This document shows positions 1 to 7,997 of a DNA stretch of 45,431 bases, piece after piece. The DNA comes from Hahella ganghwensis DSM 17046. GTDB lineage: Bacteria; Pseudomonadota; Gammaproteobacteria; Pseudomonadales; Oleiphilaceae. Location: positions 1 to 45,431 of the forward strand of contig NZ_AQXX01000088.1 in NCBI RefSeq assembly GCF_000376785.1. The letters are read 5' to 3'. How positions within the stretch are numbered: position 1 is the stretch's first letter; every line of letters begins with the position of its first letter. The notes beneath the pieces are model-generated. The model was not told the origin of the DNA, did not search any database, and saw only the letters and a program-made list of their open reading frames with translations. A program made the position numbers and the translations under genes.

Positions 1-230
1 GGCTGGAAGACCAGGAGTTATCGGTGCTGGCACTGCACTTGTTGCAGATCTCTTTGGTTTACGTGAATACCTTGATGATCCAGCAGGTGCTTAACGAGCC
101 AAACTGGTTGTCACGGATGAAACTGGAGGACTTCAGGGCGTTGACGCCGTTGATATACGCACATGTGAATCCCTATGGGATATTTGAGCTGGATATGAAC
201 ACGAGACTGCCCATTGAAGTGGCCGCGTAA
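1..230 (+). CDS. tnpA: Tn3-family transposase, C-terminal end (5' part lies outside the window)
   Basis: The reading frame is open from the first bases of the window and ends at TAA 228-230. The last residues carry the Tn3 transposase C-terminal pattern: a YVNTLMIQ helix, then a [12 protein letters not shown] block and a [10 protein letters not shown] ending. Family knowledge: this is the end of the DDE transposase that cuts and joins element ends during replicative transposition. Only about 75 residues of a roughly 950-1000 residue protein are visible, so whether the gene is intact cannot be judged. The stop lies directly before an apparent terminal inverted repeat, the usual arrangement for Tn3 elements whose tnpA reads toward the end of the transposon. 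Confidence 0.85.
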   Translation, partial: LEDQELSVLALHLLQISLVYVNTLMIQQVLNEPNWLSRMKLEDFRALTPLIYAHVNPYGIFELDMNTRLPIEVAA

Positions 231-267
231 AAGTTGGCGGTTATCGCAGCTACCCGGTCACTACCCC
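1..267 (+). mobile_element. Right end of a Tn3-family transposon with terminal inverted repeat at about 230-267
   Basis: Read on the minus strand from position 267, the sequence begins GGGGTAGTGACC and runs about 38 bp to the tnpA stop. Starting with GGGG, being about 38 bp long and abutting the end of tnpA are hallmarks of Tn3-family terminal repeats. HipA homology starts immediately after, at 268. The other terminal repeat is outside the window, so the repeat was inferred from position and its first bases, not by matching a partner. If a 5-bp target duplication exists, its right copy would be GTGAC at 268-272. Confidence 0.65.
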
Positions 268-882
268 GTGACACTGGTCCGGGCAGCAAACCGGGACGTG
301 ATATTGATCGAACGTTTTGACAGGGAAAAGACACCGAATGGCTGGACAAGACGGTCCATGGTTTCCGCGCTGACGATCTTTGAGCTGGATGACATGATGG
401 CACGGTATGCCAGCTATGAGGATTTGGCTGAAATAATCCGCCATCGATTCGATAACCCACAAGCCTCTTTGGAAGAGCTATTCGCTCGACTGACTTTTAA
501 CATCTTGTGCGGTAATACAGACGACCATGCCCGTAATCACGCCGCGTTTTGGGACGGTCACCGGCTCCAGCTGACGCCTGCTTATGACCTTTGTCCTCAG
601 GGTCGAACAGGCAATGAGGCTTCACAAGCAATGAGAATTCTCGGAGATCGAAATCAATCGCAGCTGACTCTCTGCTTGGAGGCGTGTGAGAAGTTCAATC
701 TCAGGAAAGCCGAAGCTCTGAGCATAGTGGCAAAGCAGATTTCCGGCATTCGCCACTACTGGAAAGAAGTTTGTGACGAAGTGGAGCTCAGTGACGCCGA
801 TCGACAACTGCTTTATCAGAGACAGTTTCTGAATCCTTATTCGTTGGAAGGGATAGAGCATCACTTTAAGGCGCATGATTAA
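268..882 (+). pseudogene. hipA: HipA-family serine/threonine kinase toxin, N-terminally truncated
   Basis: From position 268 the frame encodes the C-terminal part of a HipA-like kinase. It shows the hinge motif LIERFDRE, the catalytic loop GNTDDHARNH, and PAYDL in the position of the metal-binding DFG-like motif. HipA phosphorylates glutamyl-tRNA synthetase in the E. coli system and is neutralised by HipB. A full HipA is about 420-440 residues. Here about 205 remain, so the N-terminal subdomain and the glycine-rich ATP loop are missing. The cut coincides with the apparent Tn3 end, so the gene was probably broken by that insertion. No hipB is visible; it could lie beyond the transposon. An open frame runs back to an ATG at 214, but those residues come from the transposon end. 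Probably inactive. Confidence 0.8.
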
Positions 883-908
883 ATCTGAAATTGGAGGCGT
901 GATATCAA

Positions 909-1286
909 CTAAAATATCTCAAATCCATTACAGCTCTCTAAACACTCCACAAACTTTAGCAGTACGGCCTTATTAGTACTGTAGTTCTTTTCTATTTGTT
1001 CTCGGTGAAATTCGCCATCGTCAGGCTCTTCTGTTCTTTCACCATTGAGTAGTATCCGTTCGGTCTCGGATAGCTTTGGAATAACTTGCGCCCTAAGTGT
1101 TTGCGCGACCAATGAACACTCTTCCTTGCTAAGACCATTGTTACAATATGCCTCATGCAGGCTATCCACAAGGGCATCGGAGAATAGATTCAGCCTTCTT
1201 ATTTCTTCAACAATTGCACGCCAATGCCAAAAATTGATGCTGAAACAAATGTCTTCAGTCTCTTTATCAAACAGGCTTATTCCCAT
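909..1286 (-). CDS. Small acidic protein, immunity-like, unrecognised family
   Basis: This 125-residue protein has no signal peptide or membrane segment. An aromatic N-terminal stretch, INFWHWRAIVEEIRR, is followed by a helical, charged C-terminal half. The start is well supported: GGAAGG lies 6 nt upstream of the ATG. It sits 23 nt downstream of the next minus-strand gene, so the two are probably co-transcribed. It stands in a run of minus-strand genes that includes two Imm11-type proteins, which suggests an immunity or accessory role. That is inference from context only; I cannot assign a family. Confidence 0.6.
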   Translation of the reverse strand: MGISLFDKETEDICFSINFWHWRAIVEEIRRLNLFSDALVDSLHEAYCNNGLSKEECSLVAQTLRAQVIPKLSETERILLNGERTEEPDDGEFHREQIEKNYSTNKAVLLKFVECLESCNGFEIF

Positions 1287-1309
1287 GTTCTACCTTCCAG
1301 TTATCCCCA

Positions 1310-1984
1310 CTACACAAATTCAAGAGCCAACAAGACTCGCTCACAGGCTTTGCTATATAGAAAGTGCAGCTCTGGATTCAAATATCCGCAATATAAGCAT
1401 GAATCAGCGTAACCAAGATAATCGTATTCGTTACCCTGACTATCCATCACAATGACGTTACTGTATGGCTTCCCGCTAGGTATTTCATGATCGCGATACT
1501 TCCAAACACTGGAGATTCCGGCAAACCAGTTAGATCCCCAATACGCATACTCTTTGGGGGTAAAAAGAGGGAATCTTGGAGGGCTATAGCTTTTGCTATT
1601 AGGTTTGTAATAAGGGTTTAGAATACAGCCCTTGCGAGCAAAGGCCTCGCGATTCTTCCTGTAGTCCTCAATCGCTCCTTTTTTCGTGCCACCTCCCATC
1701 GTCCAGTCAAATGAACTAAGATCATCTGCCGAACAATCAAGTGACCATTTGTCTCCGTGCCTTGAGTAGGTTACCCACTCTTCGCCACACTCCTCTGAAA
1801 CCGAAGTTTTACCTATCAGCCCTTCTTCATCACCAAAGGGTACGGCCAATAATATCTCTTGTCCCTGATGTGGGCGGTATAATGCTAAAGGCAGCATCAT
1901 TGACTTATCTAAGTCTGTTAAAAACACTTCATCCGGGTCGGGAAACGCCGTGAATTGTTCATTGTTCTCATAGATTGGTTCCAC
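1310..1984 (-). CDS. Hypothetical cytoplasmic protein, 224 aa, in an immunity-like cluster
   Basis: I do not recognise this family. The protein is soluble, acidic and rich in aromatic residues, with several cysteines and no signal peptide or membrane helix. The start is GTG at 1984, preceded by AAAGGAG with a short spacer, a strong ribosome-binding site. An out-of-frame ATG overlaps this region and should not be mistaken for the start. It lies just upstream of the 125-residue gene in the same direction and downstream of two Imm11-like paralogues. A role as an immunity protein against a polymorphic toxin is possible but rests on neighbourhood alone. Confidence 0.6.
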   Translation of the reverse strand: MEPIYENNEQFTAFPDPDEVFLTDLDKSMMLPLALYRPHQGQEILLAVPFGDEEGLIGKTSVSEECGEEWVTYSRHGDKWSLDCSADDLSSFDWTMGGGTKKGAIEDYRKNREAFARKGCILNPYYKPNSKSYSPPRFPLFTPKEYAYWGSNWFAGISSVWKYRDHEIPSGKPYSNVIVMDSQGNEYDYLGYADSCLYCGYLNPELHFLYSKACERVLLALEFV

Positions 1985-2074
1985 ACATACTCCTTTGAGA
2001 CATTGGCTCGATATTTTTTCACTTTATCCGCTTTTTAGCTCAGGATCCTAACCCCATGACGACTCAATACACCT

Positions 2075-2758
2075 TTATACGTGAGCAACCAACTCACCTT
2101 GTCTACCACCATATTGCGTAAATTGTTTGATTCCCTTCATGCCCCGCTCACACAACGCTTTGTACATGACTTCATTCATAAAAAGTGCATGCCCCAGCGA
2201 GTGAGGAGGATAATAGTGAATCCAAAGCGGTAGTGATACCACAAAAGCTCGTACCCGATCATCCTGTTGAATAGTCGCTATATGCTTTCCTTCCAGCTCT
2301 GGGTGAACAGAAAAATCCGTGTCCAGCATGGGTTTTTCTTGGCTTTCAATAGTCACATAACGGCGCATATTCATATGGTAGTAGGGTTTGTTTGTGACTA
2401 ATCCGCCACTTTCATCACAGACTTTGATTGGCCAGAACTGATGACCAAAGGGATCGTGAGACTCAATAATCGTTTTGGCTGGTTCGGACACATAGGTGAT
2501 ACCATTCAATACCAAAACATCCGGCATGTCACAGCCACCGAGGGTGACCTCAAGGGGCACATCCATTCGCCACTCCGCTAAAATTGGCGCCTTATACACA
2601 TGACACAAGGAACACCCGTCAGGAGTGATATCTTCAAAATACTGTTTATATTCACTTGGCGACAGGCGACGATCCATTTTGAACGGTATAGATCGCTGGG
2701 GACTAAAAAAAGTCTCAGAAGGCAAGTTATTGTAGTCAATTTCTAATCGATAGATCAT
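2075..2758 (-). CDS. Imm11 / DUF1629-like immunity family protein
   Basis: The 227-residue protein fits the Imm11 (DUF1629) pattern. Its central DVLVLNGITYVSEPAKTIIE stretch matches the usual segment where a value is followed by 'vS' and a helix. It ends in a MNEVMYKALCERGMKGIKQF helix like the family's C-terminal 'vse-l-al-G' motif. Family knowledge: such proteins accompany polymorphic toxins in contact-dependent or type VI delivery systems. It is a diverged paralogue of the next gene upstream (2797-3513): both share the central block, the SLPLWIHYY/KLPLWQHCA motif and the final helix. No cognate toxin is visible in the window. It may be an orphan immunity gene. Confidence 0.65.
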   Translation of the reverse strand: MIYRLEIDYNNLPSETFFSPQRSIPFKMDRRLSPSEYKQYFEDITPDGCSLCHVYKAPILAEWRMDVPLEVTLGGCDMPDVLVLNGITYVSEPAKTIIESHDPFGHQFWPIKVCDESGGLVTNKPYYHMNMRRYVTIESQEKPMLDTDFSVHPELEGKHIATIQQDDRVRAFVVSLPLWIHYYPPHSLGHALFMNEVMYKALCERGMKGIKQFTQYGGRQGELVAHV

Positions 2759-2796
2759 TTAGAAGAGCCCCCCATCACACCTCACTCCCGCTCGAA

Positions 2797-3513
2797 CTAA
2801 ACTACGCATACCGACTCCTCTCCTACACCGTATTTCTCGCTGTACAATTCTAAACCACTGAGATCGGCTTCTTGAAAGGCGTTAATCAACACCTGACTCA
2901 TGTACAGTATTGAGCGTTCTTTTACACTGCGTTTATCAATATCCTCCGCACAATGCTGCCACAAGGGTAGCTTTCCAAGACACTCCCTCAGAATAGAGTT
3001 GTCCTTTACCCTGGCCATAAAATCCTCACCATGGGGCACAGGATGAAACCCTAGCTCTGTGGCTGTCGCAGTGCGATTGGACGGTGCAATGGTTAAATGT
3101 CGGCGTTGGCAAAACCAGTAATACGACTGATCACTTGTAAATGGTTGTTCCTGATAATCAATTAAATGCACCGGAAAGTATTCATGCGCCAAGTCATCAA
3201 AAGACTCAACAATCGCCCTTGCCCCCTGGGAAATAAACAACTTGCCGCCGACTCCCCATAGATCCGGTAGTGTTTCTGATTCCTTCCCCTGATGAAAGCG
3301 AAGGCAGATTCCGATAGGACGATCAGCAATACTTGGTGCATGAAAAAACTTTACCCCTGGCTGATTGAAAGCCGCTGGCGCAGGCTTGAATTTCCTCTCG
3401 AAATGGATCCAGCCGACGCCCCAGCGCTCGCTTGTGTCACTATTTTGGCGAGGTACTGGAAAGGCCTCCAATCGCTCCTGTGTCGCCAGTTTCGATACAA
3501 ACCGATAAAACAT
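2797..3513 (-). CDS. Imm11 / DUF1629-like immunity family protein, paralogue of the downstream gene
   Basis: This 238-residue soluble protein aligns along its length with the 2075-2758 product. Shared features are an N-terminal MxYR start, a GKLFISQGARAIVESFD block followed by FPVHLID, and a C-terminal SQVLINAFQEADLSGLELY helix. An AGGA sequence about 7 nt before the ATG supports the start. Tandem divergent paralogues of one immunity family are typical of orphan immunity arrays kept to resist toxins of relatives. That function is inferred from the family. No toxin is adjacent, and 220 bp of non-coding DNA precedes the gene. Confidence 0.62.
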   Translation of the reverse strand: MFYRFVSKLATQERLEAFPVPRQNSDTSERWGVGWIHFERKFKPAPAAFNQPGVKFFHAPSIADRPIGICLRFHQGKESETLPDLWGVGGKLFISQGARAIVESFDDLAHEYFPVHLIDYQEQPFTSDQSYYWFCQRRHLTIAPSNRTATATELGFHPVPHGEDFMARVKDNSILRECLGKLPLWQHCAEDIDKRSVKERSILYMSQVLINAFQEADLSGLELYSEKYGVGEESVCVV

Positions 3514-3737
3514 ATGAATATCCTGGTTATAGCCTTGTGCTGTAATTCAAGCAGGCACAATTGACTAGCTGGTAATACATCGTTGATTGAAACTTCGGTG
3601 AGTAGATAGCTTCTGACCTGGTCAATGCGAATGGCGTTATCTTCACTACAGGCAGGTATGCAATAACCTCATGTCGGAGCTATTAGGAAATACATCAACC
3701 TTGGATAAGTGAATAGTGATCTCAACACTTTTCAGAC

Positions 3738-4058
3738 TTATTTGTATCCATAGAGGACAAAGCCATCTTCATTTACTTCAATGGGTAGCTCCCCCAATTG
3801 ACTAAGTTTCTCTAACGCCTCACTAAATCGTTTGTCACACTGATACTTTTTCCCAGTGCCAGAATCTACTCTTTGCTGATATCGCCTACCCTTTATTGCG
3901 TATATTTCCTTTAACTTAAAAGGACCGTGAGCACAGCAATCTTTGGTATGATCGTTTTCACACCCGCCTTCCGGAAACACGGTTTCAGACAAGAACCTCT
4001 CTTGCTCAACAAACGCGAATTGCACAGGCAACCCTACTGAGCCGAGAATATCCAACAC
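3738..4058 (-). CDS. Hypothetical cysteine-containing small protein, possibly a remnant
   Basis: I do not recognise this 106-residue product. It contains a cluster CENDHTKDCCAHG near residues 33-45 that could bind a metal, followed by a basic helical stretch and a short C-terminal strand region. The only early start is GTG at 4058, with no convincing ribosome-binding site, so it may be the 3' part of a longer gene. Its 5' end lies beside a 6-bp inverted repeat (4059-4064 and 4085-4090) and an integrase remnant, which fits a recombination scar. It could be an immunity gene or a toxin tip fragment; neither is shown. Confidence 0.4.
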   Translation of the reverse strand: MLDILGSVGLPVQFAFVEQERFLSETVFPEGGCENDHTKDCCAHGPFKLKEIYAIKGRRYQQRVDSGTGKKYQCDKRFSEALEKLSQLGELPIEVNEDGFVLYGYK

Positions 4059-4086
4059 CTGACGTGATCAACAAAGTTAGGTAGCG

Positions 4087-4329
4087 TCAGCGAGATTCTA
4101 AATTCCCTCTAATATTCGCTGGATGCGTATTCCTGTAAACATCCGTCAGCTTCTTAATCCCCGCATGCGTATAGATCTGCGTGGTCGAAATATCCACGTG
4201 ACCGAGCATAACCTGCACATGCTGAATGTCGGCTCCGTTATCCAGCATTGAGGTCGCCACGGCATGTCTGAATACATGGCAGGCTCCCTTAATTTCCACT
4301 CCGGATCGTCGAATATATTTTTCTTTCAC
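4087..4329 (-). pseudogene. Tyrosine recombinase (phage/integron integrase-like), C-terminal remnant
   Basis: These 80 residues hold the second half of a tyrosine recombinase catalytic domain: HVFRH (the HxxR box), [15 protein letters not shown] containing the LGH motif, and the nucleophilic tyrosine. The first catalytic arginine, the lysine hairpin and the whole N-terminal DNA-binding domain are absent. Full-length enzymes are about 300-400 residues, so this fragment cannot be active. The upstream side is occupied 3 bp away by the alkylsulfatase gene, which has replaced the 5' part. It marks the boundary between the immunity-like cluster and the conserved metabolic block. Confidence 0.75.
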
Positions 4330-4332
4330 GCC

Positions 4333-6363
4333 CTAAGGCACCACAACCTCAAAATCCCCCTTCGGCTTCTCAAACACCAATAAAAACTGCACTAGGTCGA
4401 TAAGGCTCCCTTCAACATTCAAATCATCTGTCGTCACAAGATCCATGATGTCTTTGTTATCGATAAGAATATCGACAAACAGGTCGTGGGTGATTTTCAT
4501 GGAGATGTCGGATTCTGACGCCGCGGCATCCGTATCTTCGAGGAATTTGTGGTGCAACACGGAATTTTCGAACCACAGCAGATAACGCTCATTGATGTCT
4601 GTAAAATGGATCTTTAATTTGGTTGTCTGGTCTTCTGCTTTTTCGGGAATGACGCGTACGGCCATGGAGGTAAAAAACTTTTCGGCGCCTGTATTCTTCA
4701 GCACCTGTTCCATGACTTTGATGTCGATCCCCTCCTCCGGTGCGCCGTTATTCAGCTCATGGGTGGCGGTTAGATAGACGTTTCGCCAGGGGCCGGATTC
4801 GGCTTGATAACCTAATTGGGTATAGGTTTCAGCCAGCAGTGTTTTTGCCTTGATATGGTCTGGTTCGGCAAAGACCAAGTGATTGAGTAGTTCCGCTGCC
4901 CAGCGGTAATCGCCATTGGAGTAGGCTTCCCTGCCTTGTTTGAGAACAGATTCCGCACCGCCCATGGCTTTGACATATTTCTCTGCAGACTGTGCAGGCG
5001 GAAGTGGGTCGAGATTGGCGGGGTTGCCGTCATACCAGCCCATATAGAACTGATAAACCGCCTTGGCATTGTGTTTCAGCGAACCGTAGTAGCCTCGGTT
5101 TGGCCAGTAGTTTGCGAGTGACTTGGGTAACCTGATCTGTTCTGCGATTTCCCTTGAGGTCAGGCCGTTGTTGATCATCCGGACGGTCTGATCGTGAATG
5201 TATTTGTACAGGTCCCGCTGTTTACTCAGAAATGTCTGAATGGCCTGATTTCCCCACAGCGGCCAATGGTGCGACCCAAAGTACACTTCTGCTTCCGAAA
5301 ACAGTTCCTTGGCTTCATTGATGTGATTGCTCCACTTTAATGCATCCCTGACCTTGGCTCCTCTCAGGGTATAGAGGTTGTGCATGTTTCGGGACAGCAA
5401 TTCAGCGCCGCAAAATGCTTTTACCTTGGGAAGATAGAAAGTGAACTCTGTGGGAGATTCGGTTTCAGGGGTATATTGGAAGACCATTTCAACGCCATCG
5501 ACGACGAGCCTTTGACCGGTTTCAGATACGGTGATTGATGGTTCAAGTATCGAAAAAGTGCCCATGACAGGCCCTTTACCCAGGCCAGAGCCGATGTAAC
5601 CCTTGTCGCTTTTCTCCAAGGCAGAGCCATACATATATCCCGCCCGGCGTCCCATGGCTAAACCGACAATCACATTCTCGCTGGTGGCTTCCCCCATAAA
5701 CCCCTCAGGGGCAATGATAGGGATGTTATGTTCAGCAACCTGCTCGGGAGTCACAATGCCCAGTGCGCCACCAAAATGATCGATATGAGCATGGGTGAAG
5801 ATAATCGCGGATACAGGTTTTTCACCCAAGTGCTCGTTAGCCAGAGATAAGGCTAGCCGGGCCGATTCCACGGTTGTCAGTGGATCCACCACGATCCAGC
5901 CTTTATCGCCTTCGATCAGCGTCATATTGGCAAGGTCAAATCCCCTCACCTGATAAACGCCATCGGTGACTTCATATAAGCCTGGCTGGTGATTGAGCGT
6001 TGCCTGTCGCCACAGGCTTGGATTTACCGTATCGGGAGCATCACCTGTGATAAAGTTGAAAGCCTGTGTATTCCAGACACTTTGGCCGTCTTTGATAACA
6101 TTGGCATGCGCCCTTGCGATCAATCCTTTGTTGCTGTCATTGAAGTCTTGTTTATCTTCAAACGGTAGTGCCTCCAGCACCTTGGCATGCTGAGCTTTTG
6201 TGTACTCACTGGCTTCGCTGCTTGACTCGCTGAGAGGGCCTGAGCAGGCGCTCAACAATAAGATGCTTATTACGGCGGACAGATTTTTTGCGGGCAGGTA
6301 TCTTTCTGGGCTATTCGACTGACTGGCTCTTATAGGTTTGGGGTAAATGTGCCGCTTATTCAA
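4333..6363 (-). CDS. Lipoprotein alkylsulfatase, metallo-beta-lactamase fold (SdsA1/YjcS type)
   Basis: The 676-residue protein has a hydrophobic N-terminal segment ending in the lipobox LLSAC (Cys40), so it is probably membrane-anchored in the envelope. The metallo-beta-lactamase motif HAHIDH lies at 191-196, and the order fits linear primary-alkylsulfatases: catalytic domain, alkylsulfatase dimerisation domain (about 410-550), then an SCP2-like C-terminal domain (about 560-676). Such enzymes hydrolyse alkyl sulfates such as SDS to the alcohol and sulfate, as a carbon or sulfur source or for detergent resistance. The start is TTG at 6363 with AAGGA upstream, and no ATG lies between it and the lipobox. 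It stands alone in its orientation, so it is probably monocistronic. Confidence 0.85.
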   Translation of the reverse strand: MNKRHIYPKPIRASQSNSPERYLPAKNLSAVISILLLSACSGPLSESSSEASEYTKAQHAKVLEALPFEDKQDFNDSNKGLIARAHANVIKDGQSVWNTQAFNFITGDAPDTVNPSLWRQATLNHQPGLYEVTDGVYQVRGFDLANMTLIEGDKGWIVVDPLTTVESARLALSLANEHLGEKPVSAIIFTHAHIDHFGGALGIVTPEQVAEHNIPIIAPEGFMGEATSENVIVGLAMGRRAGYMYGSALEKSDKGYIGSGLGKGPVMGTFSILEPSITVSETGQRLVVDGVEMVFQYTPETESPTEFTFYLPKVKAFCGAELLSRNMHNLYTLRGAKVRDALKWSNHINEAKELFSEAEVYFGSHHWPLWGNQAIQTFLSKQRDLYKYIHDQTVRMINNGLTSREIAEQIRLPKSLANYWPNRGYYGSLKHNAKAVYQFYMGWYDGNPANLDPLPPAQSAEKYVKAMGGAESVLKQGREAYSNGDYRWAAELLNHLVFAEPDHIKAKTLLAETYTQLGYQAESGPWRNVYLTATHELNNGAPEEGIDIKVMEQVLKNTGAEKFFTSMAVRVIPEKAEDQTTKLKIHFTDINERYLLWFENSVLHHKFLEDTDAAASESDISMKITHDLFVDILIDNKDIMDLVTTDDLNVEGSLIDLVQFLLVFEKPKGDFEVVVP

Positions 6364-6434
6364 ATCTCATAATCCTTCATTCTGACCAATATCGAGCCCT
6401 ACCATCTCTGATTAGGGGTAGATATCAATAAACG

Positions 6435-7376
6435 CTAATACCCCCTCTGCTTATCAACACATTCCGGTATGATGCCTTTCTGAAAGAAATCATGGATATT
6501 CTGAGAGACGATATCGCTTGCCGTATCATAGTCTGTTGGCGCGGAAATATGCGGTAACACGGTCACTTCTTCGTGATTCCATAGAGGCGAGCTTTCTGGC
6601 AGCGGTTCTGTTTCAAACACGTCCAGCACCGCATGCTTCAGGCCTCCGGCATCCAGTGTTTCCAGTAGGTCATCGGTTTTGACCGTTGCTCCCCGACCAA
6701 AATTGATAAGCGAGGCATCTTTCGGTAATGCTGAAAGCAGCGCTTTATTGATCAAGCCATTTGTCTGAGGCGTCAGAGGTAATAAATTAACCAGAATGTC
6801 CGCCTGTTTAACGGCTTCCTTAAGAGCTTCAGGCCCAGCATAGCATTTCACCCCTGGTACTTGTTTTGGATTTCGACTCCAGCCGGACACCTCAAACCCA
6901 TTCTGTGTCAGACGCAACACACTGGTTAACCCCAACTCCCCCAACCCCAGCACCAGGACCCGGCATTGACTGGCCGAACGGTAGCGAATCTGGTGCCAGA
7001 CTCTCTGCTTCTGTTGTTGCCCATAGGCCGGCATCTCCCGATGCAGATATAGCACCCATGCCAGAACCGCCTCCGACATAACCTGTGCCAGGTTCTGGTC
7101 TTTAAGGCGAACGATCTTGAGCGGGTGATCCTCTAGACTAAGCAGTAAAGCCTCCACACCCGCCCAGAGTGAGTGAACCCATTCCAGTGCGGGCAGCAAT
7201 CTGACCTCTTCCGGATCAGGATTGGCCACGATGGCAACACGGGCTTTCCGGCGTTCATCGTCACTACAGTCCTGAACCTCAAGAATTCGATATCCCGGCA
7301 TTTTTTCCTGCAGTATCTTCAACCATTTTCTGGATTCATCAGGTTCCAGTTGGTGGATAAAAGGGATTAACGTCAT
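6435..7376 (-). CDS. ghrA: D-2-hydroxyacid dehydrogenase, GhrA-like glyoxylate/hydroxypyruvate reductase
   Basis: A 313-residue NAD(P)H-dependent dehydrogenase of normal family length. The Rossmann motif GLGELG is at 144-149. The catalytic triad is visible as Arg228 (INFGRG), Glu257 (DVFETEPLP) and His276 (VLPHISAPT). The overall look, with the short N-terminal substrate domain and the conserved W-H-x-L-W-A-G segment near 67-73, matches GhrA, which reduces glyoxylate and hydroxypyruvate to glycolate and glycerate. The exact substrate is inferred. It follows the VOC-family gene by 89 bp in the same direction and may be in one transcript with it, possibly controlled by the divergent LysR regulator. 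Confidence 0.82.
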   Translation of the reverse strand: MTLIPFIHQLEPDESRKWLKILQEKMPGYRILEVQDCSDDERRKARVAIVANPDPEEVRLLPALEWVHSLWAGVEALLLSLEDHPLKIVRLKDQNLAQVMSEAVLAWVLYLHREMPAYGQQQKQRVWHQIRYRSASQCRVLVLGLGELGLTSVLRLTQNGFEVSGWSRNPKQVPGVKCYAGPEALKEAVKQADILVNLLPLTPQTNGLINKALLSALPKDASLINFGRGATVKTDDLLETLDAGGLKHAVLDVFETEPLPESSPLWNHEEVTVLPHISAPTDYDTASDIVSQNIHDFFQKGIIPECVDKQRGY

Positions 7377-7465
7377 TGGGGTTTTACGTCTCCGGTTTAG
7401 CTCTTCCGATGTATTTTTTTGCTTGCTCTCTTTTCTCTTGTGAGCTGAGCCTGTGCGATAGAGCG

Positions 7466-7879
7466 TTAACTGGCAAAAATTCTGCTCATATCAGTGAATC
7501 CTTTGATCTCAATTGGATTCCCACATGGGTCTCTAAAGAACATGGTGTGCTGCTCACCAGGCTCGCCTTTGAAACGGACAAAAGGCTCAATTTCAAACAC
7601 CAGCTTTGCATCGATTAATCGCTGGGCCAATGCCTTGAACTGTTCCAGAGGCAGTATTACACCAAAGTGTGGCATAGGGACCAGGTGATTGCCTACTTTG
7701 CCAGTGGGTTGGGTGTGAAATGGTTCGCCCAAGTGCAAAGAAACCTGGTGCCCGAAAAAATCAATATCCAGCCAGGTTTCTGTACTACGTCCTTCAGTCG
7801 CTCCCAGAAGATCGACATAAAAGGCCCTGGCCTGCTCCAGGTCCGTTACATTCAGCGCAAGATGAAAAACTGATGCCAT
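7466..7879 (-). CDS. VOC-family (glyoxalase/dioxygenase fold) protein
   Basis: A 137-residue single VOC module with the standard pattern: FHLALNVTDLEQARAFYVDLLG at the N-terminus and MFFRDPCGNPIEIKGF at the C-terminus, with metal ligands expected at the N-terminal His and the C-terminal Glu. The family includes lyases, isomerases and dioxygenases, so the substrate cannot be stated. I chose ATG 7879 over an upstream in-frame ATG at 7918 because GGAGGAG lies 7-8 nt before 7879 and the protein then begins at the conserved first strand. It is divergently transcribed from the LysR gene (118 bp apart) and lies upstream of ghrA. Confidence 0.82.
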   Translation of the reverse strand: MASVFHLALNVTDLEQARAFYVDLLGATEGRSTETWLDIDFFGHQVSLHLGEPFHTQPTGKVGNHLVPMPHFGVILPLEQFKALAQRLIDAKLVFEIEPFVRFKGEPGEQHTMFFRDPCGNPIEIKGFTDMSRIFAS

Positions 7880-7997
7880 TTTCAAACTCCTCCAGACTTT
7901 GGATCTGCTATATGACATTTATGATTCATCAGGAGTTTACCTATGAGGATTGATAAGCGTTACTATATATCTGTTAACCCCATCAAAAGTATTTCTT

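Noticed and set aside
4059-4090. attC-like integron recombination site
   Set aside because: Only a 6-bp repeat and a single GTTAGGT-like core are present; the paired core sites of attC are missing and no array of such sites is seen.
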